Shown: one piece after another, positions 25,904 to 35,051 of the stretch | Numbering within the stretch: position 1 is the first letter of the stretch | How the letters are laid out: each line of letters begins with the position of its first letter | Assembly (NCBI RefSeq): GCF_000308835.1 | Contig: NZ_BAGN01000088.1 | Coordinates: 1 to 64,000 of the forward strand | Length of the DNA: 64,000 bases | Direction: 5' to 3' | Source: Nocardia vinacea NBRC 16497 | GTDB lineage: Bacteria; Actinomycetota; Actinomycetes; Mycobacteriales; Mycobacteriaceae | Program-made: the position numbers and the translations under genes | Notes under the pieces: model-generated | Told to the model about the DNA's origin: nothing | Databases searched by the model: none | What the model saw: only the letters and a program-made list of their open reading frames with translations

Positions 25904-28900
25904 ATGTCCCACACACTTGTTTCTCTGTTCGAGGACGCTGCCACGGCCGGTGGTGACGAATCGGCGGTGTACGCGGATGGCGGTTGGCGGTCCTGGGCGC
26001 AGTGGCGGTCGCAAGCGCACGCGCTGGCTCGCGGACTGCAGGATCTCGGCATCGGGAAAGGCGATGTCGTCGCGGTACACCTGCCCAATGGCTGGGAGTT
26101 CCTGATCGTGCATATCGCGGTCGGGATCACCGGGGCGACAGTGCTACCGCTGCATATGGGTTTGGGGACGCACGAGGTGCACACGTTGGTCACCCGGACC
26201 CGCGCGAGCGTGGTCGTGGTAACCGCGGAGGGCCACCGTGCGCTACGGAAACCACCGCGCGGCGACTTTCGGCCACCGAAGCACGTCCTGGTGGTCGGCG
26301 ACGACGTCGACGAGTCGGCCATGGTGCGGTCGTACCACGATGTGTTGCAACGCTGGTCGGGCGTCGATCCGATTCCGGTGCCGGTGGCACCGGCGGATTC
26401 GTTCCTGCTGGCCCCCTCGTCCGGTACTACATCGAGCCGCCCCAAGATTTGCGTGCACACCCACGCGAGCCTGATCGGGAACGCGATCGCGGTCGCGACC
26501 GACGCGGCGGCCGAGGGCAGCGACACGATCGTCAGCGCCAGCCTGTTCACGCACCTGTACGGTCTGCTGTCGGTGCACCTGAGTCTGGTCACCCGCGGCC
26601 GTCAGGCGGTGCTGGCGGACTGGGATGTAGCCGAATTCCTCCGCGTGGCACAGGAATCGGAAGCGACGGTGCTGTTCGCGGTGCCCGCCCAGATACGCGA
26701 CATACTGTCCCGGCCGGATTTACCCGGCGCCACGGAAACCGGCACCGCGGGGCTACTACTGCGCGAGATTCGCGCCAGCGGTGCGGCCGTGCCCGCGAAG
26801 CTCATCGCTGACGCCCACCGCGTGTTGAACGCCCGGGTGGTCGTCCAATGGGGCATGTCCGAACTGGGTGCGGGCCTGTTCACGCGGCCCGGTGATCCGC
26901 CGGAGACCGCGGCCACCAGTATCGGACGGCCGGTGTCCGGCGGGCGGGCGCGGGTGGTCACAGAGCATGGAAGGTCCTGTGGCACAGGCGAAATAGGTGA
27001 ACTACAGTTCCACAGCCCGTATCGCTGCATCGAGTACTTCGAGGATCCGGAACTGACCGCGGCCGCGTGGACGACGGACGGATGGTTGCGCACCGGCGAC
27101 CGCGCCAGCGTGAATGCCGATGGCACGATCGCCTTCCGCGGCCGGGATGTCGAGGTGATCAATGTCGGCGGGGTGAAATTCGCCGCGACCGAGGTGGAAA
27201 CGCTGCTCGACGAGCTGGCGTCACTGGATCGCGTCGCCATCGTCGGTCGCCCCGACGAACGCCTTGGCGAGTATCCGTGTGCGCTCGTCACCCCGCGACC
27301 GGGTGCCGCAATCACCTTGGACGAGATCGTCGCGCATCTGACCGCACATGGGTTGGCGGACTACAAGATCCCGATCGAACTGATCGTGTTGGAGCAGATG
27401 CCGGTGACACCCACCGGCAAGATCGCGCGCGGCAGGCTGGTCGGACTGCTCGATCGCGGTGGAGCACCGAAGGACTCACCATGGGTGCGCCAGCTGCGGG
27501 CGCTGTCGCACCCGCAACGGCGACAGCGGGTGCTGGATCTGGTGTGCGACACGGTCCGTACGCTGGTCCAGGCAACTGCCCCGATCGGACCCGACCAGGT
27601 CTTCACCGACTACGGACTGACCTCCTCGACGGCGGTTCGCCTGCGCGCCGAACTATCCGAAATCACCGGACTCGACCTGCCCACGACCATCGCATACGAC
27701 CTGCCGACCGCGAACCTCATCGCCGACCGCATCGGCGAGCTGACCGGCGATGCGGTGTCTCCTCCCCAACCGACCGCACCGGTTCGATCACGACCCGAAC
27801 ACGATCCGGTCGTGGTCGTGGGAATCGGATGTCGGTTGCCCGGCGGTGTCTCGTCCCCGGACCAGTTCTGGGAGCTGCTGGCCGATGGTCGCGAAACCAT
27901 CGGGGACTTCCCCACCGACCGCGGGTGGAGCGCCGACCCCGACGCCACCTATGCGCGACGTGGCAGCTTCCTCGACGCCGCCGCATTCGATCCCGAGTTC
28001 TTCGGGATCGCACCGCGTGCGGCCGTCACGATGGATCCCCAGCAGCGGTTGTTGCTCGAAACTACTTGGGAGGCACTCGAACACGCGCGGATCGACCCGA
28101 CCGCACTGCGTGACAGCGATACCGGAGTGTTCGTGGGGATCATGGCCTCCGACTACGTACCGCGCTCCTATGCTGCGGTCAAGGCTCTCGACGCCGCAGC
28201 CATGACGGGTAACGCCGCCGGTGTCGCGTCCGGCCGGATCTCCTATGTGCTCGGACTGCGCGGTCCCGCCCTCACCGTGGACACAGCGTGTTCGTCATCG
28301 CTCGTTGCACTGCATCTCGCAGTCCGATCGCTGCGCTACGGCGAGTGCACGCGGGCAATCGTCGGGGGTGCGACCGTACTGTCCACCCCCGCCACCTTTG
28401 TGGAGTTCGCCAAGCAGAACGGTCTCGCGGCCGATGGGCGCTGCAAGCCTTTCTCAGCCTCCGCCGACGGCACTGGATGGGGTGAGGGTGTGGGCGTGCT
28501 CGTGCTGGAACGCCTGTCGGATGCACGGCGCTCGGGCCGACGCATCCTCGGTATCGTGCGGGGCACCGCGATCAACTCCGATGGCACGTCGAATGGGCTG
28601 ACCGCACCGAACGGCCTGGCGCAACAGCGGCTGATTCGGCAGGCGCTCGACGACGCCGGACTCGAACCGTCCGATGTGGATGTGCTGGAGGCACACGGCA
28701 CCGGGACCACACTCGGCGATCCGATCGAAGCCAATGCCCTGCTCGCTACCTACGGACGCGATCGCCGCCACCCATTGCTGCTCGGCTCGGTGAAATCGAA
28801 TATCGGGCATACCCAGGCCGCTGCGGGTGTGCTGGGGACGATCAAGATGCTGCTGGCTCTGCGGCACGGTTGTGTGCCGCCGACCTTGCACGTGGACGAA

Positions 28901-30760
28901 CCGTCCCCACACGTCGACTGGACAACCGGAACCGTGCGTCCGGTAACCACCGCGACAGCATGGCCGGACCACGGAAAACCTCGGCGCGCAGGTGTTTCGG
29001 CATTCGGGATCAGTGGCACCAACGCACACGTGATCCTCGAACAAGCTCCGCCGGACACCGAACTGCCCACGCCCCGGATCGGCACCGCCGTGCTACCGCT
29101 GGTGCTCTCGGCCGCTACCGAGAAGGCGCTGGCAGCACAGGCGAAACAGTTGGTAACGGTGCTGGACGCGGGAGCCGATCCGATCGATGTGGGCTATTCT
29201 GCAGCGACCACCCGGACACGACTCATGCATCGGGCAGTCGTATTCGGTGCCGACCGAAGTGATCTGACGGCACTGGCGTCGGGGACCTCCGGCTACGCCG
29301 TGACCGGTCGGGCCGATCTGCCGGGCCGAACCGTTTTCGTATTCCCCGGCCACGGCGCGCAGTGGGCGGGTATGGCCGCGGCCCTGCTCGAATCTTCCCC
29401 TGCCTTTGCCGCATCGATGTCCGAATGCGAAACGGTGCTGAGCGAATTTGCCGATTGGTCGTTACTTGCGGCAGTCGAAGACGAATCAGCCCTGCGACGA
29501 ACTGAAGTCGCGCAACCGGTGCTGTTCGCGGTGACGGTGTCGTTGGCGCGACTGTGGCAGTCCTACGGTGTGCATCCCGATGCGGTCGTGGGACATTCGT
29601 TCGGCGAAATCGCCGCGGCGCACGTCGCCGGTGTGCTGTCGTTACGCGACGCCGTGCGGGCGGTGGTCCGCCGCGGTGCGCTGTGCGCCGGACTCGGTGG
29701 ACGCATGGTGTCGGTCGAATCGGCGTCCGAGGAAGTAGCGCAACGGATCTCACGACGCGACGGGATGAGTATCGCGGCCCACAACAGCCCTGACACGACC
29801 GTTGTGGCCGGCGACGACGACGCGATCACGGCCCTGATGGAGGAATACCGCGATGCGGGCATTGCGGCCCACCTGGTGCGGATTCCGTTCGCATCACATT
29901 CGGCCCATGTCGAGTCCGTCCGCGACCAACTGCTGGCCGAACTCGCCGACATGCGCCCGCAGCCCGCGCGAATCCCCTGGTACTCCACTGTAACCGGGGC
30001 AGCGATGGCCGGTCCCGACGCCGATGCCGGATATTGGTACGACAACTTGCGGCAGCCGGTGCGGTTCGCGGCAACCATCGAGGCGATGGCGGAGTCGGGG
30101 TTCGGCTTCTTCGTCGAATCTGGACCGCATCCGGTACTGACTCCTGCGATAACCGCGACCATCGGCGCCGCAGGACTCGCGCTGCCGACCATACAACGAC
30201 GCCGCGGCGGCATAGAACAGTTCGCGAACTCACTGGCGCGCGGATTCGTGCGCGGGCTATCGGTCGACTGGGCCCAATCGTTCGCGGGTTCGGGCGCGCA
30301 GCAGATCGACCTACCGACCTATCCTTTCCAACATCGCCGCTTTTGGCTCGACCAGATAACTCTGCCGAACTACCCGCACTCGTTCGGCACACCACAAGTC
30401 CAGCACTCGATCATCGAAACATCTTCTACCGCAACATTATCCGCAGCTATAGCGCCGAATGCCCTGCACACACAACTACATCAACTCGACCCGGTCGACC
30501 AACACCGGCTGGTCGAGGACCTCATCCTGGCCCATGCCGCAGGCCTGCTCGGATACCACGGCCCGGACGCCATCGCCGGGGACCGCACCTTCCTCGAAAT
30601 CGGATTCGACTCACTGACTGCGCTGGAACTCCATGACGCCTTGAACAAGCTCACCGGCCTACAGTTGCCACCCGTCGCCGCCTTCGACGCCGAAACCCCA
30701 ACGACCCTCGCACAACGAGTGCTCGATGAGCTACGCGAGCAACCACGAGTTTTCAACTGA
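25904..30760 (+). CDS. type I polyketide synthase: acyl ligase-ACP-KS-AT-ACP
   Basis: A 1618-residue megaenzyme. Residues 1 to about 500 form an AMP-binding acid:ACP ligase of 4-coumarate-ligase type (SSGTTSSRPK near 170, GWLRTGD, PVTPTGKIARG). ACP1 follows with Ser574 in DYGLTSS. The ketosynthase (about 630-1060) has Cys796 in DTACSSSL, EAHGTGT and SNIGHTQAAAG. The acyltransferase (about 1150-1470) has Ser1232 in GHSFGE and the specificity motif FASH, between malonyl and methylmalonyl types. ACP2 has Ser1570 in GFDSL. There are no KR, DH, ER or TE domains, so the product should be a beta-ketoacyl-ACP needing an external release enzyme. ATG 25904 has GGGAG upstream. Confidence 0.92.
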   Translation: MSHTLVSLFEDAATAGGDESAVYADGGWRSWAQWRSQAHALARGLQDLGIGKGDVVAVHLPNGWEFLIVHIAVGITGATVLPLHMGLGTHEVHTLVTRTRASVVVVTAEGHRALRKPPRGDFRPPKHVLVVGDDVDESAMVRSYHDVLQRWSGVDPIPVPVAPADSFLLAPSSGTTSSRPKICVHTHASLIGNAIAVATDAAAEGSDTIVSASLFTHLYGLLSVHLSLVTRGRQAVLADWDVAEFLRVAQESEATVLFAVPAQIRDILSRPDLPGATETGTAGLLLREIRASGAAVPAKLIADAHRVLNARVVVQWGMSELGAGLFTRPGDPPETAATSIGRPVSGGRARVVTEHGRSCGTGEIGELQFHSPYRCIEYFEDPELTAAAWTTDGWLRTGDRASVNADGTIAFRGRDVEVINVGGVKFAATEVETLLDELASLDRVAIVGRPDERLGEYPCALVTPRPGAAITLDEIVAHLTAHGLADYKIPIELIVLEQMPVTPTGKIARGRLVGLLDRGGAPKDSPWVRQLRALSHPQRRQRVLDLVCDTVRTLVQATAPIGPDQVFTDYGLTSSTAVRLRAELSEITGLDLPTTIAYDLPTANLIADRIGELTGDAVSPPQPTAPVRSRPEHDPVVVVGIGCRLPGGVSSPDQFWELLADGRETIGDFPTDRGWSADPDATYARRGSFLDAAAFDPEFFGIAPRAAVTMDPQQRLLLETTWEALEHARIDPTALRDSDTGVFVGIMASDYVPRSYAAVKALDAAAMTGNAAGVASGRISYVLGLRGPALTVDTACSSSLVALHLAVRSLRYGECTRAIVGGATVLSTPATFVEFAKQNGLAADGRCKPFSASADGTGWGEGVGVLVLERLSDARRSGRRILGIVRGTAINSDGTSNGLTAPNGLAQQRLIRQALDDAGLEPSDVDVLEAHGTGTTLGDPIEANALLATYGRDRRHPLLLGSVKSNIGHTQAAAGVLGTIKMLLALRHGCVPPTLHVDEPSPHVDWTTGTVRPVTTATAWPDHGKPRRAGVSAFGISGTNAHVILEQAPPDTELPTPRIGTAVLPLVLSAATEKALAAQAKQLVTVLDAGADPIDVGYSAATTRTRLMHRAVVFGADRSDLTALASGTSGYAVTGRADLPGRTVFVFPGHGAQWAGMAAALLESSPAFAASMSECETVLSEFADWSLLAAVEDESALRRTEVAQPVLFAVTVSLARLWQSYGVHPDAVVGHSFGEIAAAHVAGVLSLRDAVRAVVRRGALCAGLGGRMVSVESASEEVAQRISRRDGMSIAAHNSPDTTVVAGDDDAITALMEEYRDAGIAAHLVRIPFASHSAHVESVRDQLLAELADMRPQPARIPWYSTVTGAAMAGPDADAGYWYDNLRQPVRFAATIEAMAESGFGFFVESGPHPVLTPAITATIGAAGLALPTIQRRRGGIEQFANSLARGFVRGLSVDWAQSFAGSGAQQIDLPTYPFQHRRFWLDQITLPNYPHSFGTPQVQHSIIETSSTATLSAAIAPNALHTQLHQLDPVDQHRLVEDLILAHAAGLLGYHGPDAIAGDRTFLEIGFDSLTALELHDALNKLTGLQLPPVAAFDAETPTTLAQRVLDELREQPRVFN

Positions 30761-31230
30761 CTCTTCCGCCTCCGGTGGTTGTTGCCCAGCAGGCCAAGCG
30801 AGGGTCCCGGCATCAAGTACGGGGCCGCGCGCATCGTTGAGGGTGTTCGGGAGTCGAATCCCGTTGGGCGGGGCCGTTATACGTCACGCAGTCGGGGCGG
30901 CGGCTATCAGCGTGGTCTGATCCCGCGGTGGACCAAGCTGCCGTGGATTCCGACCGAGTCGCAGTGGTTGGAGCTGCTCGGATGAGTGCCGGGATATCGG
31001 CTAGGTCCATCCGCAAGGATCGTGACTTTCGTTCAACTTGGATCAGTGGCCATCCTGCTGCTTGATCGGCAGGCTCGATCAGGACCAGGGGTCCTGGACG
31101 CTGTCCGGCAAACATTCGGTGGGGCTCAACTGCGCAATGCCCCCGTGTCAGAGGGAGCGCTCGTGCACGCGATTGGACCGTCCCCGGTTCGGGTGGACAC
31201 GGGGTCGATGTCGCCCGGTAGTGCGGGAGT
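30761..31230. other. degraded region, possible recombinase remnant
   Basis: No intact gene is seen in these 470 bases. A plus-strand frame ending at 30985 encodes GLIPRWTKLPWIPTESQWLE, which resembles the linker into the catalytic domain of tyrosine recombinases but stops at once; I regard it as a possible remnant only. The remaining sequence to the IS3 fragment has no recognisable coding signal. This is the boundary between the polyketide locus and the mobile-element debris. Confidence 0.35.
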
Positions 31231-31640
31231 TTGGTGTTGGGTTCGACGCGGCGTAATTTCACCGAGGAGGACAAGGCTCAGGCGGTAGCGTTCGTTCTGG
31301 GTGAGGGGCGGCCGGTGGCCGAGGTGGCACGCGATATTGGCTGTCACGAGATGACGTTGCGGAAATGGGTGAAGAGGGCGAAGGAGTCCGGAGCCGAGGA
31401 TGGTTCCAGGGATAAGTCGTTGACCGACTCGGAGCGGGCCGTGAAAACCTGGGCCGGGTGGGCATATCTGGCCACCGTGATCGACCTGCACGACCGGGCG
31501 GTCATCGGCTGGGCGATCGCTGACCACATGCGCACCGGCCTGGTCACCGATGCTCTCGACATGGCCCTGGCACGGCGCCGGCCGCCGGCAGGAGTGATAT
31601 TTCACAGCGACTGCGGCAGCCAGTACACGTCAAAGGGGCT
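31231..31640 (+). mobile_element. internally deleted IS3-family transposase remnant
   Basis: The first 70 codons match IS3 OrfA: RNFTEEDKAQAVAFVLGEG, helix-turn-helix VAEVARDIGCHEMTLRKWVK, then SLTDSERA. At about 31440 the frame jumps without a stop into the OrfB integrase core, TWAGWAYLATVIDLHDRAV ... GVIFHSDCGSQYTSKGL. The end of OrfA, all of the linker and the first catalytic Asp block of OrfB are missing, a loss of several hundred bases. Homology stops near 31640, before the catalytic Glu. The element cannot transpose, and no terminal inverted repeats were found. Confidence 0.8.
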
Positions 31641-32373
31641 CGGTGACGGCGCGCGTTGCCCTGTCATCGTCGTGAGGAGGCGCGAGGGGATGGGGCTCGC
31701 CGGTGAGTGCGGCGAGCGCCGATGCGACTTCTTCGATGGATGCTCGGACGTTGGTGAGGGTGGTGCCGTCGTAGCCGCTGGGTGTGGCGTGCGCGGCGTA
31801 GGCGCGGGCGATTGCGTAGCCGAAGTTGCGTTCGACCCAGGTGAGTGTGGTGTGTCGTCGCCAGTGGGGGTTATTTGTTGTGTTGCGACCCAGGGGGTGG
31901 CGTCCGATGCGATTCCAGAGGTGGTCGTAGCGGCGGCGGGTGATCGGGCGACCATGTCGGTATCGCAGCAGTTGCTGGCCTGGATCGGGGCCGCGTTCAC
32001 TGTGTTCGATCAATCGGGCCATGACGGTGGGGGATACCGGCTGCCAGTGCAGGGTTCCGCCCTTGCCGAACAGTCGGATCAAGCATTGTTCGGGGTCGAG
32101 GTCTTCTGTGCGGAGGTTGAGGGCGCTTCCGGTGCGGCAGGCGGTTTCGAGGTGGAGTCGCAGAATGAGGGTGTCGAGTTCCGGGTCGTCTCCGGTGGTT
32201 TCGGCAACGTGGTTGATTTGTGTGAGTTGGCGGGTGGAGAGCGCGCGACGCGTGCTCGGCAGCCGTGTGGGCATGTCCATGTCGGTTGCGGGGCGGCGAC
32301 GACGGACCGGGCGACCGCCACGTTTGGATCGCAACAGTGGTTCGTCTGGGGCGACGGCCTGAGCACTCGCCCT
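31630..32373 (-). pseudogene. tyrosine recombinase, catalytic Tyr replaced by Asn
   Basis: About 240 codons of a XerC-like integrase catalytic domain. Box I Arg is in TACRTGSALNLRTEDLD, the H-x-x-R box in PHWRRHTTLTWVERNFG, and the following His in RAYAAHATPSG. At the place where the family has its nucleophilic Tyr the sequence reads TTLTNVRASIEEV, with AAC (complement of 31750-31752) instead of TAC. The frame has no clear start codon of its own and runs on from the AbrB-like frame. The 3' end abuts the IS3 debris. It is presumably dead. Confidence 0.7.
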
Positions 32374-32375
32374 TT

Positions 32376-32745
32376 GAGGGCGGTGAACAGCGGTGCGGTC
32401 AGCTCGTCTGTGAGTGGTCGGGGGAGTACGAGCAGCGTTTCGCTGGGTAGGTGGGCGGCCAGGAGGACGCGATGCCCGGCGCCGATGCGGAGCGCACGGC
32501 GGATCGCCGCCGGGCAGATGCAAGCTGCCCTGGTTGTCGATCCGGGCGTGTTCACCGGGGCAGGTGACCACGACGAAGCCCACGCGCAGCCGGATTCGCA
32601 CCCGCATGCCGGGGGACCAGCTCAGGGTGCGGAACATGACTGCGTCGCTGATCCGGCCTTTGACATCGACGGAGCCGACGCCGTAGAGGGTTGTGTTCGC
32701 TGGCAGTTCGCTAACCGATGCTAACGGCAATGCGGCGGGACGCGG
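32376..32745 (-). pseudogene. AbrB/SpoVT-type DNA-binding protein gene, frameshifted
   Basis: One frame encodes TTLYGVGSVDVKGRISDAV and continues to IDNQGSLHLP. At about 32512 the homology moves to another frame, continuing PAAIRRALRIGAGHRVLLA and ETLLVLPRPLTDEL. Joining the two gives a two-repeat AbrB/MazE-like transcription factor of the kind often found next to this recombinase family in actinomycetes. A single extra base in a G/C run would explain the shift. The exact start and stop are uncertain. Confidence 0.65.
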
Positions 32746-33028
32746 TGTGCTTCGCGTGGAACCAGGTTCTCTACTGTCTGCGCGGCTCGGCGGGATCAGT
32801 GGTCGCACTGTGTCAGAAGACACGGCTGTCGGCCTCTGCCAGCGCTATCGATCAGCGAACTAGGCGGTAGGGTGTTCCGGCGGCGTACCGACACCTGGGC
32901 AGTAGTGAGTTCGCAACGAGTTCGCGTCACTGTTTCGTTACTGTCCAGCACGAAACGCCACGATCGCTTAGATTGCCAAACGGGTGGTGACACCCGGGTT
33001 TCTCGAATCCGAAATGTGGAGGGCTGCT

Positions 33029-33934
33029 GTGTCTGTTCGATCGGTTCTTGGCAGGCGCGCCCTGCAAGCGATGTGCGTCCTCGCCGGTGGTGCACTGGTG
33101 TTGACGGGCTGTAGTAACTCCGAGGACGACTCGCCCGCGGTGGCGAAGGTACAGGGTATCGACAAGTTCGACACGGCAGCCGGGCTGCTACCGGACAAGA
33201 TCAAGCAGTCGGGCAAGCTTGTCGTCGGAGTCAATATTCCCTATCAGCCCAACGAGTACAAGGACCCGAGCGGCAAGATCGTCGGCTTCGATGTCGACGT
33301 GATGGACGCGGTCGCCGCGACCCTCGGCCTCAAGGCCGAATACCTCGAATCCTCCTTCGAGAAGATCATTCCCGCGATCCAGGCGGGCACCTACGACGTC
33401 GGCATGTCCTCCATCACCGACTCGAAGGAACGCGAACAGAGCGTCGACTTCACCACCTACTTCAACGCGGGCAGCCAGTGGGCGCAACAGTCGGGTAAGC
33501 CGATCGACCCGGATAACGCCTGCGGTAAGCGGGTCGCGGTGCAGGCCACCACGGTTCAGGACACCGACGAGATCCCGGCCCGCAGCAAGAAGTGCGAGGC
33601 GGAGGGCAAGCCCGCCATCGATAAGAAGCCGTTCGACGAGCAGAGCGCGGCGACCAACGCCCTGATGCTCGGCCAGGTCGACGCGATGTCGGCGGATTCG
33701 CCGGTGACCGCGTACGCGATCAAGAAGAGCGACGGCAAGATCGAGGCGGCCGGTAAGGTCTTCGATTCCGCGCCCTACGGTTGGGCCATTCCCAAGGGTT
33801 CGGCGCTCGGCAAGGCGCTGCAGGCCGCCGTCCAGCACCTGATCGACAACGGTAAGTACCTGGAGATCACCAAGAACTGGGGTGTACAGGAAGGCGCGAT
33901 CACCAAGTCGGTCATCAACGGCGCCGAGAGCTGA
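33029..33934 (+). CDS. polar amino-acid ABC transporter substrate-binding lipoprotein
   Basis: A 301-residue type II periplasmic-binding-fold protein. The signal MSVRSVLGRRALQAMCVLAGG ends in lipobox LTGC with Cys28. The mature domain shows the amino-acid-binding pattern KLVVGVNIPYQPNEYKDP, GFDVDVMDAVAATLGL and KIIPAIQAGTYDVGMSSITDS, and a two-lobe return segment SADSPVTAYAIKKSDG. The ligand could be glutamine, glutamate or another polar amino acid. GTG 33029 has GGAGGG at 33018-33023. It is the first gene of the permease/ATPase operon. Confidence 0.87.
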   Translation: MSVRSVLGRRALQAMCVLAGGALVLTGCSNSEDDSPAVAKVQGIDKFDTAAGLLPDKIKQSGKLVVGVNIPYQPNEYKDPSGKIVGFDVDVMDAVAATLGLKAEYLESSFEKIIPAIQAGTYDVGMSSITDSKEREQSVDFTTYFNAGSQWAQQSGKPIDPDNACGKRVAVQATTVQDTDEIPARSKKCEAEGKPAIDKKPFDEQSAATNALMLGQVDAMSADSPVTAYAIKKSDGKIEAAGKVFDSAPYGWAIPKGSALGKALQAAVQHLIDNGKYLEITKNWGVQEGAITKSVINGAES

Positions 33935-33937
33935 TCG

Positions 33938-34900
33938 ATGTCGTCATCCGAAACCACGTCGGCGCCCGGCGACAACACCGGGCCCGGCGGGCCGATCGAC
34001 GCGGCAGAACCGGAGCCGATCAAGGCCGTTCCACTACGCAGGCCGGGGCGCTGGATCGCCGCGGCGATCATCCTCGCCCTGCTCGGGTTGTTCATCTACG
34101 GCGCGGCCACCAACCCCGCGTACGGATGGGGGACCTATCGAAAGTACTTGTTCGACAGCCGGATTGCCTCCGGCGCGGTGGTCACCCTCGAGTTGACCGT
34201 GCTCGCGATGGCGATCGCTGTCGCGCTCGGCACCTTGCTCGCGGTGATGCGCCTTTCGCCGAATCCGGTGCTGCGCTCGACGGCCTGGGTGTATCTCTGG
34301 ATCTTCCGTGGCACGCCGGTTTTCGTGCAGTTGGTGTTCTGGGGTCTGTTCCCGTCGCTGTACAAGTCGATCCAGTTCGGGGTGCCGTTCGGGCCCGAAT
34401 TCGTGCAGATCGACGTGCAGGGCCTACAGGCCGCGTTCACCTTCGCGGTAATCGGCCTCGGCCTCAACGAGGCCGCGTATATGGCCGAAATCGTTCGTGC
34501 CGGAATCAATTCCGTCGGTGAGGGACAGCGCGAGGCCTCGACGGCGCTGGGCATGTCGTGGTCGCAGACGATGCGCAGGACCGTTTTGCCGCAGGCGATG
34601 CGGGTGATCATCCCGCCGACCGGCAATGAGCTGATCGGCATGCTGAAGACCACTTCGCTGGTCACCGCGATTCCGTTGAGTACCGACCTGTACGGCCGGG
34701 CCCGCGATATCTACGGCGTGAACTTCCAGCCGATTCCATTGCTATTGGTCACCGCCACTTGGTATCTCGCGGTCACCAGCGTGCTGATGATCGGGCAGTT
34801 CTACCTGGAGCGCTACTACTCGCGGGGCGCCTCGCGGCAGCTGACCGCCAAGCAGCTGCAGGAACTGGCCGACGCGCAGACGATTGTGAAGGCGAAATGA
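33938..34900 (+). CDS. polar amino-acid ABC transporter permease
   Basis: A 320-residue HisM/GlnP-type permease. After a disordered 40-residue cytoplasmic N-terminus (MSSSETTSAPGDNTGPGG) come about six hydrophobic segments. Typical motifs are WIFRGTPVFVQLVFWG, the EAA loop LNEAAYMAEIVRAGINSVGEGQ and the closing PLLLVTATWYLAVTSVLM. The start is three bases after the binding-protein stop. Its TGA overlaps the ATG of the first mini-ORF repeat (ATGA at 34897), so the ATPase gene is reached only through three small coupled frames. Confidence 0.9.
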   Translation: MSSSETTSAPGDNTGPGGPIDAAEPEPIKAVPLRRPGRWIAAAIILALLGLFIYGAATNPAYGWGTYRKYLFDSRIASGAVVTLELTVLAMAIAVALGTLLAVMRLSPNPVLRSTAWVYLWIFRGTPVFVQLVFWGLFPSLYKSIQFGVPFGPEFVQIDVQGLQAAFTFAVIGLGLNEAAYMAEIVRAGINSVGEGQREASTALGMSWSQTMRRTVLPQAMRVIIPPTGNELIGMLKTTSLVTAIPLSTDLYGRARDIYGVNFQPIPLLLVTATWYLAVTSVLMIGQFYLERYYSRGASRQLTAKQLQELADAQTIVKAK

Positions 34901-34971
34901 GTGAGCGAACAATGGACGCAGCCGCTTTCGCGGTCATGCCGGAGCCGAGCGCCAGCGAGGCGCAGGCATGA
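34897..34971 (+). CDS. mini-ORF 1 of the repeat array, 24 aa
   Basis: The frame [20 protein letters not shown], ending SEAQA, starts in the ATGA that contains the permease stop and ends in the ATGA that starts mini-ORF 2. Translation is inferred only from this perfect stop/start overlap. The peptide has no recognisable function and may serve just to carry ribosomes to the ATPase gene. Confidence 0.4.
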   Translation: MSERTMDAAAFAVMPEPSASEAQA

Positions 34972-35051
34972 GTGAGCGTAGCGAGCGAACAATGGACGCA
35001 GCCGCTTTCGCGGTCATGCCGGAGCCGAGCGCCAGCGAGGCGCAGGCATGA
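34968..35051 (+). CDS. mini-ORF 2 of the repeat array, 27 aa
   Basis: Same peptide as mini-ORF 1 but with SER inserted after MSER by the nine-base difference between copies. It begins and ends in ATGA overlaps with its neighbours. Expression is unproven. Confidence 0.4.
   Translation: MSERSERTMDAAAFAVMPEPSASEAQA

Noticed and set aside
31231-32724. One continuous 497-codon plus-strand frame across the mobile region
   Set aside because: Only its first 137 codons resemble a transposase; the rest is antisense to the recombinase and AbrB-like remnants.
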